64,000 nt of DNA from Isoetes taiwanensis (lineage: Eukaryota > Streptophyta > Lycopodiopsida > Isoetales > Isoetaceae). This document shows, one piece after another, positions 34,537-45,961 of this stretch. How positions within the stretch are numbered: the first letter of the stretch is position 1; each line of letters starts with the position of its first letter. The notes under the pieces were generated by a model. That model did no database searches, was not told where the DNA came from, and worked only from the letters and a program-made list of their open reading frames with translations. Position numbers and translations under genes: made by a program. Location: NCBI GenBank assembly GCA_021234155.1, contig JAJEKV010000637.1, forward strand, positions 62,001 through 126,000, written 5' to 3'.

Positions 34537-35393
34537 GCTCAGGCTCAAAGATGCCAAGGTGGCTCAAACATGCCACGTGGGCTCCAACATGCCAATATGG
34601 CTCAAACATGCCACGCGGGCTCCAACATGCCAAGGTGGCTCAAACATGCCACGCGGGCGCACGCGGGCTCCAACATGCCAAGGTGGCTCAAACATGTCAC
34701 TTGGGCTCCAACATGCCACCTAGGCTCCATCATGGCAAGGTGGCTAAAACATGCCACCTAGGCTCTAGCATGCCAAGATGGCTCAAACATGCCACGTCGA
34801 CTCCAACATGCCACCTAGGATCAAACATGCCAAGGTGGCTCAAACATGCCAGTAGGCTCCAACATGCCACGTAAGCTCCAACACGCCACCTAGGCTCCAT
34901 CATGCCAAGGTGGCTCAAGCATGCCAAGGTGGCTCAAACATGCCACCTAGGCTCAAACATGCCAAGGTGGATCAAACATGCCAAGGTGGCTCAAACATGC
35001 TACGCAGGCTCCAACATTCCACCTAGGTGCCAAGGTGGCTCAAACATGCCATGCGGGCTCGAACATGCCACCTAGGCTCAAACATGCCACCTCGACTCCA
35101 ACATGCCACCTAGGATCAAACATGCCAAGGTGGCTCAAACATGCCAGTAGGCTCCAACATGCCACGTAAGCTCCAACACGCCACCTAGGCTCCATCATGC
35201 CAAGGTGGCTCAAGCATGCCAAGGTGGCTCAAACATGCCACCTAGGCTCAAACATGCCAAGGTGGATCAAACATGCCAAGGTGGCTCAAACATGCTACGC
35301 AGGCTCCAACATTCCATCTAGGTGCCAAGGTGGCTCAAACATGCCATGCGGGCTCGAACATGCCACCTAGGCTCAAACATGCCATGCGCGCTC
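34537..35393 (+). repeat. 19-bp satellite array A (CATGCCAAGGTGGCTCAAA)
   Basis: About 44 units of a 19-base repeat in two main forms, CATGCCAAGGTGGCTCAAA and CATGCCACCTAGGCTCCAA. A higher-order repeat of 295 bases is visible: a block from about 34795 recurs from about 35090 with nearly every variant preserved, for example CAAGCATGCC at 34916 and 35211. Three 19-mers make 57 bases, so open frames give a 19-residue peptide repeat (MPRWLKHATWAPTCHLGSN type); I judge these non-coding. Confidence 0.95.
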
Positions 35394-36486
35394 CAAGATT
35401 CCTATTGCTTCGTGTTTTCAATTCCTATTGCTTCGCGTTTTCAATTGCAGCTTCTCGGCCATGTCCCAAGTGCAATCGACTAAAACTCGGCCTCCAAAAT
35501 GTAAACCCTTCAATAACCTAACAACACACAGGGTTTACGTTTCGGAGGCCATATCCTAGTCAGATTCGTCCAGGATCTTGCACAATGTCATCACGTAGAG
35601 GGAGGGTATTGACGCTAGAAGACGGACCCTTAAAACCTTCCAGAAGCAGTTCACCCCAAAGGTCCTCTCCCGAAGGCCCTTGGCCACGCACAAGCAACTC
35701 TCCCACTCCGAAACTATAAACTGACTCTGCCAATGGACTCAAAACATCGACATTACCCTTGGGACCAAGTTTCGTGGGCAGAAGACCACCCTTTCTCCAA
35801 GAAACGCCAAAGTAGCTCATGTCCAACACGTTCCTAGTCAATTGGCATAAGAGATGGCTGCAGAATATTGTCATGTAGAGGGTTTGTATTTTTTTCGTTG
35901 CCAAAAATGACCGTATAACTTGGTCCCTAGGGTAATGTCACCATTTCGGACGACATCGCGAAGTCGAATCTCCATTCTGGAGCCTTTGTACTGCTCGAAC
36001 GACAAAACTTGGGTTTCTACATGGTCAAGCGCAGGACGCTTCACGGTTTGATAAGTTCTCCCGGACGGATCTTGGATTTTTTTGAACCTGCTCGAAGCAG
36101 ATTACTTGAACAGTAGATTCAATGTTCGGATCGAGAAATCGAGCTCCGAGAGGAGGGGCATTGGCATTTGCCTGCCCGAAGGAGCGTGGCAGGAAAGGCT
36201 GCCTCGGCAACCTTTTTGAAGTTCGTCCCCTGGGGTCTGGCCTCTTCCCTCTGGTGAGTCAGCGCAAGATCCCTCTATTCTATCCATTGCCAAACTCCTC
36301 TACCAAAAATTCCAAAGGTTATCATATTTCTTGCATAAAGTCCTAGTCATCATGTCCTTGTCACCACCATCTAGCCATGTCACCCAAAATTTGCCGACAT
36401 CACTCAATGAAAAGACCAAAGATGGACATCTTTTCATTTTTGGCCAAGTCAAAACTTGGCCTTGCTTACTTGGCATGCCATGTCAC
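35394..36486. other. Spacer between opposed 19-bp arrays
   Basis: Unique-looking sequence between two arrays that face each other. A 114-codon minus-strand frame (35560-35904) and other short frames have no motif I recognise. A CCTATTGCTTCGxGTTTTCAATT duplication lies at 35400-35445. The right edge carries AAAACTTGGCCTTGCTTACT (about 36451), which recurs past the far end of array B. Confidence 0.4.
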
Positions 36487-37480
36487 CACTTGGAGTGCCT
36501 AGGTGGCATGCTTGAGCCACCTTGGCATGTTGGAGCCCGCGTGGCATGTTGGAGCCACCTTGGCATGTTTGAGCCACCTTGGCCTGTTGGAGCCCACATG
36601 GCATGTTGGAGTCCATGTGGCATGTTTGAGCCACCTTGGCATGTTGGAGCCTAGATGGCATGTTGGAGCCCACGTGGCATGTTTGAGCCACCTTGGCATG
36701 TTTGAGCCACCTTGGCATGTTTGAGCCACCTTGTCATGTTGGAGCCTAGGTGGCATGTTTGAGCCCCGTTGGCATGCCTGTGCCATGTTGGCATGTTGGA
36801 GCCTAGGTGGCATGTTGGAGCCCACATGGCATGTTTGAGCCACCTTGGCATGTTTGAGCCACCTTGGCATGTTGGAGCTTAGGTGGCATGTTTGAGCCCC
36901 GTTGGCATGCCTGAGCCATGTTGGCATGTTGGAGCCCACATGGCATGTTTGAGCCACCTTGGCATGTTGGAGCCTGCATGGCATGTTTGAGCCACCTTGG
37001 CATGTTTGAGCCTAGGTGGCATGTTGGTGCCTAGGTGGCATGTTTTAGCCACCTTGGCATGTTGGAGCCTGCGTGGCATGTTTGAGCCTAGATGGCATGT
37101 TCGAGCCACCTTGGCATGTTCGAGCCTAGGTGGCATGTTGGAGCCCGCGTGGCATGCTTGAGCCACCTTGGCATGTTGAAGCCTAGGTGGCATGTTGGAG
37201 TCTGCGTGGCATGTTTGAGCCACCTTGGCATGTTTGAGCCTAGGTGGCATGTTGGTGCCTAGGTGGCATGTTTTAGCCACCTTGGCATGTTGGAGCCTGC
37301 GTGGCATGTTTGAGCCGAGCCACCTTGGCATGTTGGAGCCTAGGTGGCATGTTGGAGCCCGCGTGGCATGCTTGAGCCACCTTGGCATGTTGAAGCCTAG
37401 GTGGCATGTTTGAGCCACCTTGGCATGTTGGAGCCTAGGTGGCATGTTTGAGCCACCTTGGCATGTTGCAGCCTAGGTGG
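36487..37480 (-). repeat. 19-bp satellite array B, inverted relative to A
   Basis: The same 19-base repeat read as TTGGCATGTTTGAGCCACC, about 50 units. A 228-base higher-order unit (exactly 12 x 19) is visible from the recurrence of GGCATGTTGGTGCCTAGG at about 37018 and 37246. The array is flanked by AAAACTTGGCCTTGCTTACT (left) and two copies of AAAAGTTGxCCTTGCTTACT (about 37489-37540). Together with array A this forms a very large interrupted inverted repeat. Confidence 0.95.
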
Positions 37481-37640
37481 CCTAATCAAAAGTTGGCCTT
37501 GCTTACTTGGCCTAATCAAAAGTTGTCCTTGCTTACTTGGCATGACATGTCGCCACTGTGTGCCACAACATCATGTGCATATCTACTTTTGCAAATTTCA
37601 ATTTTCCCCACTCATTTTATGGAACATCATTATAGGCATG

Positions 37641-38480
37641 CATTATAAGTATGGAGCAATGCAATACCCCAGTCTAGAGTTTGATAAGATGCATAATGCA
37701 ATTATAGTCTCATGGGCTACAATCATTGTAGGATATGCGAGGGGACATGGTGATGGTGGCAAAGCTCGCAAGCTTTTTGAGCAAATGTAAGATGATGACT
37801 TCTGCCCAGATAAGCATACCTATGTAGGTATCTTGAATGCTTGTGTTGATTGACATGTATCCTAAATGCAAGGGCATTGCAGAAGCCCATCAAGTATTTA
37901 GTGGCATGCTTGCACGAAATATAGTACCATGTATAATATCATGGGGCACAAGAAAGGTTTCTCTATATTTCCTAATGCATTTGATGAGACAGTAAGTGGC
38001 TATATATTGGATAAGGGTCATAGTCTTTTACTTTGATTCTTGATATCACAGGAATTTGACATGCAAGACTACAAACGTTCATATGAAGCTAGCAGTCTTG
38101 TCCCTTTTTTGCAAGGTCCGTGATTAAACTGCATCCAGCTTCCATGCGCGTCTGTGGCAAATAGTATGGTGCTAACCATCACAATTTTCGCTAATGCAAG
38201 GAACAAAATAACAATAGTTAGTACGTCCCATTTGCCTATGTAGTTCATTGCTTTTTGAGCAATTGCAGGATGATGGCTTCTAGCCAGTCTTGAATGCTTG
38301 TGCAGGCTCAAGATCTCTAGAATGGGGTAGGCCTAAATACACACAACTATTACATGATAAAGCTGAGCTAGACATGTTTGTCGAAATGTATTTAGTCGGA
38401 TGCCTGCACAAGATAGGATATAGTGCCATATATAGTGTCACAGACTTCTTTAATAGCAGGATATACACAACACGGAGATG
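37641..38480 (+). pseudogene. PPR protein pseudogene fragment
   Basis: Pentatricopeptide-repeat signatures appear in successive frames: IIVSWATIIVGYARGHGDG and ARKLFEQM then PDKHTYVGILNAC (37690-37850), LIDMYPKCKGIAEAHQVFSG (about 37845-37905), and VLNACAGSRSLEWGRPKYTQ then ELDMFVEMYLVGCLHKIG (38283-38420). These match the P/L/S-type motifs of organelle RNA-editing PPR proteins (VSWxxxIxGYA..G..xxALxLFxxM....PDxxTFVxxLxAC). Stops, frame changes and a non-PPR segment (about 37990-38260) break the series, and no start or terminal E/DYW domain is present. Confidence 0.85.
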
Positions 38481-39100
38481 CCAATCAAGCACGCAAATTA
38501 ACGGACACACAAAATATAGGTTTGTTATGCGTGAAAAGTGAAATAGTATTCTTATGCACGCCTGATAAACTTTTTACCATAGAGTGATTTGAGAGCTCAT
38601 GACTCTGCAATAGGGGATGCAGGAAAAACAGTTGGTCTGACTCTACAACAGGGGTGCAAGAAAAACAATGGCGAAGGTGATGAGGAGGTAGTTTTGGCCT
38701 AGATGCTCCAAAACTTATACCCCTTGATCTGAGAATGCAACAATGCCATGGCCGAAGTATTAGGCATAATCACCAGGAAGTCTTCTGGTTGTGTGTGTGT
38801 ATGTTTTTTTTGGTGCTTTTTCAATATGTTTTTTTTTTCCGCCATTGACAGTGGAATGCAGTTTTCTGCTCAAAATTCTATTTCTATTAGCCATGGATTT
38901 TGGATATAATATGGAATGTTCACTAAACCAACCAATGGTCATAAATAAAGCATGGAAGTATAAAGTATGCAAGTAAAGCTGTATAATTGATTCAACGGCC
39001 CAGATAAAAAGCACATATCTTGATCCCAGTCCTATGATCCTATTGGCTCTATATTTAATGGTTGAGATTGAAGAAGAGATGAACGGTACAGATCTCGATC
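38481..39100. other. No supportable gene
   Basis: AT-rich sequence with short frames only. It contains no recognised repeat apart from a short GT run near 38786. Confidence 0.5.
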
Positions 39101-39150
39101 CTGGTAAAGGTTGAGCTTAACGGAAGCAACATTGTGTTTTCTCTCTCCAG

Positions 39151-40020
39151 CTATGGCGCCCAGCGATGGCGATGGCGCTGTGCAGGTTCAGTTAGACCGA
39201 AGTCGTGATGCCACCAATCTGAGGCGGTCAGCTTGCAGCAAGCTTCATTGGATTTACAGCAGAAATATCCAGCAAATTCAAGGTGCTTGTTCTTTCTTCC
39301 GATTCCCCATCAGTTTTATACCAAGGGGGCATCACCTTGTAGAACCTGTCAAAACCACGTGCATCAATGGGAGGGGGTGATTTTTTACCCTTTTCCGTAT
39401 GTATACTAGGGGTCATAGGGGTTTTGGGATGTTCTCCTAGTTGTAAAAGCATACGGAAAGGGGTCAAATTTGCCTATCAGAAACACATATACTAGGGGTT
39501 TTTCGGCTACCCTATGCACGCAGGTGGCATATCCCTTATAAAGAAGGTGGATCCCCCGGGTTTTATACAGATCAATACACGAATCATTCTTATTTTTTGC
39601 AGGGAACTCACAAAATAATCCGAGGCAACTTAAGGCAACTATAAGAGATGCGGTTAACGGCAGCAGCTAGCTATGGCGAAGACCCATTTGCAAACGCTTA
39701 ATATGATTCTAATGCTGCGGAAAGGTAATTTTGAAACGATTTTTGGGCGTGAGGTGTTATTCTTGGGGCTCCATCTAATCTCTGTTTTAATTTTTTTGCA
39801 AGGCGATCCTTGTTGCAAATGATCTTTCCCAGAGGTTTTTGCAAGAAGGAAAATGCCCTGTTGAAGGTGGCTTCCCTTTTAGGAGTTCGATTGGAGCTAT
39901 TTTAGATGGATAAGAAAAGCTTAAAGGAATGGTTGTAGCTGAATGATGGTGATTTCGAAAGACCAGATGCTGGTTTTCGAAGGCTTCTTAATCAGGTTTA
40001 AACATGCTTCCATATTTTTA
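39151..40020 (+). CDS. Possible exons of an unidentified gene
   Basis: A candidate start at about 39153 gives MAPSDGDGAVQVQLDRSRDA and onward to RNIQQIQ before a GT near 39283. Further candidate exon pieces lie at about 39604-39660 (after TTTTTTGCAG), before GGTAATTTTG near 39723, and after TTTTTTTGCAAG near 39803. Two in-frame stops occur in the last piece in the frame giving KKSLKEWL. I do not recognise the product. It could be an eroded gene or chance; a transposon-like repeat occupies 39372-39560. Confidence 0.2.
39372..39560. repeat. Relative of the 232-bp MITE at 59288
   Basis: Shares ACGGAAxGGGGTCxAATTTGCC, ACCCTATGCACGCA and the terminal region GGATCCCCCGGG (versus GAACCCCCCGGG) with the element at 59288-59519, in the same orientation. 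The left end is less clear and I see no target-site duplication, so this is probably an older copy. Confidence 0.7.
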
Positions 40021-40584
40021 TGTCTTCATATTTCCAGGAATGAGATTCTTACAGGTTAGAATTGGTTTTCGAAATGGTATGCTGTGTAATGTGTTGCATA
40101 GTTTAAAATATGATTTATATAAGAGAAAATATCATTTTGAGATGTCTGAAATACGTTTCTGAGGGTCTGATCCCATGCTGTTGACATGTTGCTATTTTCC
40201 TTAGTTATTTGCATAAGCTGTTACCTTTGCAGACTTCTAAATAGACTGCTGTTGTTGTTTGCTTAGGGGTCTTGCAGATTGCCTTAATGCACAATAAAGG
40301 GCTTCTCAAATCGTGTTGTTGATGGCTAGTTGCTGGTCTTGTGTATACTGCTGGTCTAGATTGCTAATAGATTCTAAAGAGGGCATATCATAGGGTCTTG
40401 CAAAGGTATTGGATGGATCACTCGCAGGATATTTGGCTTGTTTTATCATGTAATCTTGTTGCTAACAAATTACTTGGTGTCCCATTTCACTAAGCACTCT
40501 TGATTAATTGTAGACTTTGTGGTTATTCATATCATATTCCGAGTCAAAAACTATAATACAATCATATTCCATTGTTATTTACAT

Positions 40585-41272
40585 GAATGGATTTTTTGGG
40601 TTCGATCCCCAAAGGGTTTTTTTAAAATAAACCATATCGATTCTTCTCTTGTTGGTTTTTTTTTATGTTGTAATATTAGCTTAACTATGTATTGTGATAT
40701 CGAAAACAACGTGTCAACTAAAGAAATTCAACATGTCTTAACTAAAGAATGGACCCATAGTATTTTGTTTATAATGTTGTAATATTAGTTTCCTATGCAT
40801 GGATATGACCTATAGTATTTTGTTTATAGTGTTGAAATATTAGTTTTCTACTCATTGTAATGTTTAAAACAACGTCTCTTATTTGGGAAAAACAATGCCT
40901 AGTGGCATTAAAACTACAATATTTTTCTTTTCAACGTGTGGATATGTGTAGTTTTTTTTCTTTTCTACTTTAGTAATATTATTTTTCCACGTGTTGAATG
41001 TCTAAAACAACGTGTCTTATATTGAGAATAAACAATGGCTAGTTGCACTAGAAACAACACCCCAAAAAAAAAAAAAAAAAAAAAAAAAAAAACACATTGT
41101 ATTTTTCTTAAAAAACTGTCAAATTTCTATGCATAGACTTTTTAGATAAAAACTACATGTTGTTTCTAGCATTTTCGGAACAAAACAACAGGTGGGCTTT
41201 AAGTGTTGTTTTTCTGCAAAAAAGACAGCAAAAAACTACACATAGAGCCAAATTTGGGGTTAGTGTGCTTAT
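40585..41272 (+). repeat. Left long terminal inverted repeat
   Basis: Outer hairpin TTTGGG (40595-40600), loop TTCGATC, CCCAAA (40608-40613). It then has alternating TAATATTAGTTTTCTA and AACAACGTGTCTTA words, an A-run (41067-41092) and the inner end near GCCAAATTTGGGGTTAGTG. Confidence 0.8.
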
Positions 41273-41389
41273 GGTCATTTCTCTCTTGATCTTTGGAAAG
41301 ATGACTCAAACTTTCATGTTGGATCACTTTCTAGGATCCTACACTATCTTGAGTTGCCGGACGAAGACAAGTGTGGTGATCTGTGCGGA

Positions 41390-42640
41390 AGCAGGACTAC
41401 AGATTGCAAATTGATGCAAGCCCTAAAAAGACACTTTCGACCAACTGTAAAGATAAGCTAGCCGCAGCACACAAAGAGATGATGCCTTCATCTTCTGGTG
41501 CCTACTTAGAAGGCTTCAATCCTCTTCCTCGAAATCTCTACTTACAGTTGGATAATGCATCCGGTCAAAATAAAAATAGATATGTGTTCTCCTACCTCTC
41601 TTATTTGACATGGTTTAAGGTATTCGATGAGATTCAAGTTGGCTTCATGATGGTTGGGCACACTGATGACGATATTGATGCATTGTTTGGGAACTTTTCG
41701 ACGTTAATGAGTTCATCGGATGCTCTAACTTTGCCTGTTGCTTTACTTGTTTAGCAAGTGCAATGCAAAGTCTCCTGTTCCATATTTTGTGGATGAAGTT
41801 CCAGATTGGAAAGGCTTTGTCAAGGTATATCCCTGATAAAGGCCAACGTCTAACAGGCCATACCGACCCATTGCTATTCCAATTTAAAATGGATGGAAAA
41901 TGGCCCATTATGCAATATAAGATGCGGCCAACCCATAAAGAGTGGATTCCAGAAAAAGGAATAAGAATGTGGAAGGAGGATGAAAATGGTGAGCCAACGT
42001 TACCAACAGGGGTGCCTAAAAATATCCCTCCAAGGAAGACATTGAAAGATCTCCCTGGCCTGGCAGACAGCATCAGCAAGTACATAGCATTATGAAATTC
42101 CTTTTGCAAAAATCAAGAAGATAGTGTGTTTACACGACAGTACAAAGCAACTATGGATTACTGGAACGAGATTCTTTTGTGTTTGGAAGATGTATCTCCA
42201 GGACGACCTCAAAATGATAACTTTTGGTTGCGTACAAGGCAAGAACCTCTACAAGCTGCCTTTACTCCAGAGATTGATGAAGCCGCTGTGCATGTAAGAC
42301 TTTTGCCTACGTATTGTGGGCCAGCAGATGGGCGTCCAGTGTTACCTATGGATAGTTCGATCCTCATGCACATGTTACGAAAGGTATGTTCGTTTTAGTC
42401 CGACCTGGAGACGATGAAACTCCAACATGGTTGGGCTTTACAGAAGAAGATGCCATCCTAGATCCAGAGTCTACCAATTATGGTCACATTTATGTATCAT
42501 GGTGGATGCCTGTTGGTCGTGACTATACAGGTTGCTTAACTAAACGTTGGCGACCCAATCCATCAGATCCATCAAGGTATGAATAGAATAGAATAGAATA
42601 GAAGTATGAGAAGTTAGATGCCATACATTATGCATGGGAT
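41390..42640 (+). pseudogene. 3' portion of a DUF7869-type gene
   Basis: Motifs in order: LYLQLDNASGQNKNRYVFSY, VGFMMVGHTDDDIDALFG (about 41640-41695), SPVPYFVDEVPDWKGFVK (about 41770), LTGHTDPLLFQFKM, then MQYKMRPTHKEWIPEKGIRM, LPTGVPKNIPPRK, YKATMDYWNEILLCLED, and a C-terminal VLVRPGDDE..TWLGF / ISVSWW-like segment (42390-42540). The LDN...NKNR.VF and GHTH/D-D-ID motifs are diagnostic of the DUF7869 family of plant and animal genomes. A stop at 41752, a one-base frame change near 41820 and a stop at 42093 break it. It lacks the N-terminal half, which is represented, separately, at 31475-33290. Role unknown; its place inside long TIRs suggests a transposition protein. Confidence 0.75.
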
Positions 42641-43220
42641 GCAAATGGCAAAAGACCGAAGATTGTTCAGATTCCAAAATAGCATTAGCTAAAAGCTCTC
42701 AATCTCAGTCATGTTCTCGATAATCATGTATGTAATTTCTTTTGCTATAATACTTAAGCATTTTGGACAATTAATACCCAGTCGATACATCAATTAGCTT
42801 TTATTATGCTTATACTACATCCTTACATCTTTTATAATAGGTGTTTAATACACATCATTACATCTGATGCACACATTATTGATGGCATACATATAATTTA
42901 GATGAACATATTATTGATGGCATTAGAGTCGATGATTCACTCATCTTCAATCCCTGCTAACGTGATCGAATTCAGCTCGTAGGCATGGCGCTCAGGAAGC
43001 CAAAGAAAATGGATCACAACACGAGTAAGGCCGGGGCAATGACACTCACGACCACTAGCTTTGGATTCTAAGTAAGGATCTAGCTTAACATTTATGTATG
43101 CACCGAACAATATCATTGTAGCTCATGGAGCAAATAATGGTCTCAAATTGATCTTCATAAATGTTATAAGCCATGGGAGATGAATGACTTCTACCACCGA
43201 ATGGAGCTGCTTTTATAGTC
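42641..43220. other. No supportable gene
   Basis: AT-rich downstream flank of the DUF7869-type gene. A short GAATA pentamer run (42581-42602) lies at the gene end. Confidence 0.5.
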
Positions 43221-43228
43221 GTTGTAGA

Positions 43229-43325
43229 ATTATTGGTATAATACTTCAGCATTATTGGTATTATACATCAACATTATTGGTATTATACTTCAACATTATT
43301 GGTATTATACATGAACATTATTGGA
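43229..43325. repeat. 22-bp tandem repeat, ~4.4 copies
   Basis: Units ATTATTGGTATTATACATCAAC begin near 43229, 43251, 43273, 43295 and 43317, alternating CATCAAC and CTTCAAC endings. Each unit has the TATTGGTATTATAC core. Confidence 0.9.
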
Positions 43326-43384
43326 TTCGTGGCTATAAATTCTTTCACCTTGCTTTCACTTCTCACTTTTTACCTTGCTTACAC

Positions 43385-43790
43385 TTCTCGTGTTCTCATC
43401 TTGCTTTGCTACTTGATCTTGATCCTTGCTTCTTGCTCCTTGATCTTCCTTGTTCTTTGATCTTCTTGCTGCTTGATCTTCCTTGTTCATTGCTTCTTGC
43501 TACTTGATCTTGATCCTTGTTATCCTTGCTACTTCATTCCCGTGCTCCTTGCTACTTGATCTTGTTCCTTGCTCTTGATCTTGCTACTTGATCTTGTTCC
43601 TTGCTCTTGATCTTGCTACTTGATCTTGTTCCTTGCTTCTTGCTCCCTGATCTTCCTTGTTCCTTGATCTTGATCTTGCTACTTGATCTTGATCCTTGTT
43701 CCTTGCTACCTGATCTTCGTGCTCCTTGCTATTTGATCTTGTTCCTTGCTCGTGTTCCTTGCTCCGTCGGTGATCCTTGCTTGCTTTTGC
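43385..43790. repeat. CTTGATCTTGATCCTTGCT pyrimidine-rich repeat
   Basis: Irregular repetition of GATCTTGATCCTTGCT, GCTACTTGATCTTG and CTTGCTCCTTGATC over about 400 bases, ending directly before the ATG at 43793. It could be a repeated 5' leader; the frame through it (Leu/Pro/Cys-rich) is not a protein I would support. Confidence 0.85.
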
Positions 43791-43792
43791 AA

Positions 43793-44455
43793 ATGATTGG
43801 ACCCAATCCTCCCTGGGCTACTCCAGAAGCCCTGCAAGCATGCCCCAAGCATTCTGTGCGGCCCGGTCAAGATGAGCTATTTGACCATTTCTTGGAGTGG
43901 AGGTTGCGCCACAGTCCCACCAAGGAGCTTGCAATGGAGTTGATCAACTTCATTCTGGAGCGATTTGATTGTGGTCATGAGCCACTGATGGAAATTAATC
44001 CATCTGAATGTTATAGGAGACTTGCAATGAGGGGAATTCTTGAACCCCCTCCTCATCTGGACGAGATGCTACAGCAGTTGAGGCTTCTTCTTCGTGCTGG
44101 TTATTTAGCACACACTCTGGATCAATACATATCAGAGTTCATTCATGAAATTTGTAAGGGACAGATGTATGGCCTCATTAGGACGTACTACAACGAGTAC
44201 AACAACTTTGTGGAGTTGGGTCCGCTCTTCTTCCGTGAGTATCATCATGTGGAATTACTTTTTGCAATGACTAGGTACCCCATATGGTGGGAAGAATCAG
44301 GCTGGGATGTGCATGAGCTCTGGGTTTCTAACCCAGATGCGTGGGTTAGACCTCGCAGGGGAAGGGAAAGGGGAAGGGGAAGGGGTTCGGAACCTAGGGG
44401 AAGGTTACTGGGGACATACTGTGCTTTATTGCAGAATAATTGTGACATAATTTAA
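43793..44455 (+). CDS. 220-aa hypothetical protein with RG-rich tail
   Basis: The frame opens upstream in repeat DNA, so I place the start at 43793 (MIGPNPPWATPEALQACPKH). The protein is soluble, acidic/aromatic and probably helical: DHFLEWRLRHSPTKELAMEL, LDEMLQQLRLLLRAGYLAHT and FVELGPLFFREYHHVELLFA. It ends in an Arg-Gly run (RPRRGRERGRGRG) typical of nucleic-acid binding tails. I recognise no family. It lies inside the long-TIR unit, 1.15 kb downstream of the DUF7869-type fragment on the same strand, so it may be a second element-encoded protein. An Arg-Gly run also occurs in the gene at 19154-21836. It has no internal stop, which contrasts with its decayed neighbours. Confidence 0.55.
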   Translation: MIGPNPPWATPEALQACPKHSVRPGQDELFDHFLEWRLRHSPTKELAMELINFILERFDCGHEPLMEINPSECYRRLAMRGILEPPPHLDEMLQQLRLLLRAGYLAHTLDQYISEFIHEICKGQMYGLIRTYYNEYNNFVELGPLFFREYHHVELLFAMTRYPIWWEESGWDVHELWVSNPDAWVRPRRGRERGRGRGSEPRGRLLGTYCALLQNNCDII

Positions 44456-45961
44456 AATCAAATCTAGCAATAGGTTTGTGCCTACCATAACGTCATTAAT
44501 GCTAAGGTTTTGGGTCAATTTTGTTACGCATTTATATCACGTTTTGTAATAGCTTCTTGTCACCTTCTGTAAAACATTTGTGTCATTTTATAGTATCAAA
44601 CATATCGACAATTTTACATCAATTCTCTGTTTTCTATTGTGGCACTTATGCCATGTGATTGCATCAAGCAAGTGTCAATGTACCGACATTGTCAAGCCGA
44701 AATACATAGATATTTTGACGCAAAAGGGGCTAAGTTTGCATAAACATATAACCAAGGAGCATCTACTCCAAACCGTCTACAAGTGATGGAAACCCTGGGA
44801 GCAAGTGGCGGTTCTTCAGGAGCAGGTATTTCGAGCAGATTCTTAGCTAATTCATCTGGAAGTTAGTATTCCAGACGAGTTAGCATATCGTACTTCTAGT
44901 AGAGCCATTCTAGAACCAAAGTTCTGATTATGAATTCTAATCAACGAACCCTAACTGTAATGTAATTCGGATCAGTTATTATTCGTGTCATCTATCAAGT
45001 AATGTTGATATATGATGTTGGTTGATCTCACGTTCGCATCTCGTATGTATTGGGAAGGGGGTAAGAGACCTAGTAAACATTATTTAGATCATGTTCCTAG
45101 TTTAGATCCATTAGTTCCCATTATATGCGACCTATGCATAGAGCCCACTGGGCTTTTTCAAGGCTATGGAGTGACTGAGCACATAATGAGGTCAGTGGCA
45201 AAGTGGAGCAGACCTTGCTTAGCGTGGCTACTGAGGTTCCATAGCGGGCGAGGTGTATAGTCGGTCACTTCATGTTGGCCGTGTATGGATCCGACACTTC
45301 CTGGGTCAACGATGTCGCCCTGACTTTCAAGTGTTGTAGGTGTCAGCCTAGGTCGTGTTTTGAAGAGTTTAGTCGGGTCAGTACATGTGTCGCCATGATT
45401 CTCTAGTCACCCATGGATCCATTGTACTTTGGGAAAAGAGACACAATCCTCCTACTTCATCGGATCGCGGAGATGCAACCCGAAGTAGCCTCATTAGGCC
45501 GTATTATAAGATTATGTCTCCGGTAGGTTACGATCATCACAATGCCTGATTTAGCCTATCTGCAAAGTGTGCACAGGAAGGATGGATGGAGTGGTCAACC
45601 CTAACCATCGTCTATTGCCCTAGTCATTGCCATAACTCAGCCTGATCTATCTGGAGATCCCAGCTGCCAGTCGAATCCCCCTTGAGTCTGAGCCCGGATA
45701 GGAGCCTCCATTTGATGTATATGATATGGGATGGATTATCACTATCCTTCGAGGTAGGCGCATTGTTATATTGTTGCTACTGTTTACATTGTTATGTTTG
45801 GTTCTGCTGGTGTAGGAGCCTATAGGGGACGAGTCAAAATGACACCTCCATGTCCTCTGCTCGTTTGTCTGGCCATCTCGAATGCAGGCTAGGCTGAGGG
45901 CTCTTGCGAAGGGTTGCTGTTGGATGGGGAAGGTCCTTCGTTACTGGTGGGCTGTTATACA
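44456..45961. other. Interior of long-TIR unit, no supportable gene
   Basis: Contains a frame at 45012-45260 (MYWEGGKRPSKHYLDHVPSL...) without a recognised motif, and scattered peptide-like stretches broken by many stops (45260-45950). It may be exons of a decayed third gene, but I cannot join them. Confidence 0.35.

Noticed and set aside
34351-37445. Long ORFs across the 19-bp arrays (up to 188 codons)
   Set aside because: Open only because the repeat unit lacks stops in most frames; no domain, and both strands are open alike. Array C frames were rejected for the same reason.
45012-45260. 82-codon ORF MMLVDLTFASRMYWEGG...
   Set aside because: No recognised motif and no joinable exon; left as part of an uncharacterised interior.
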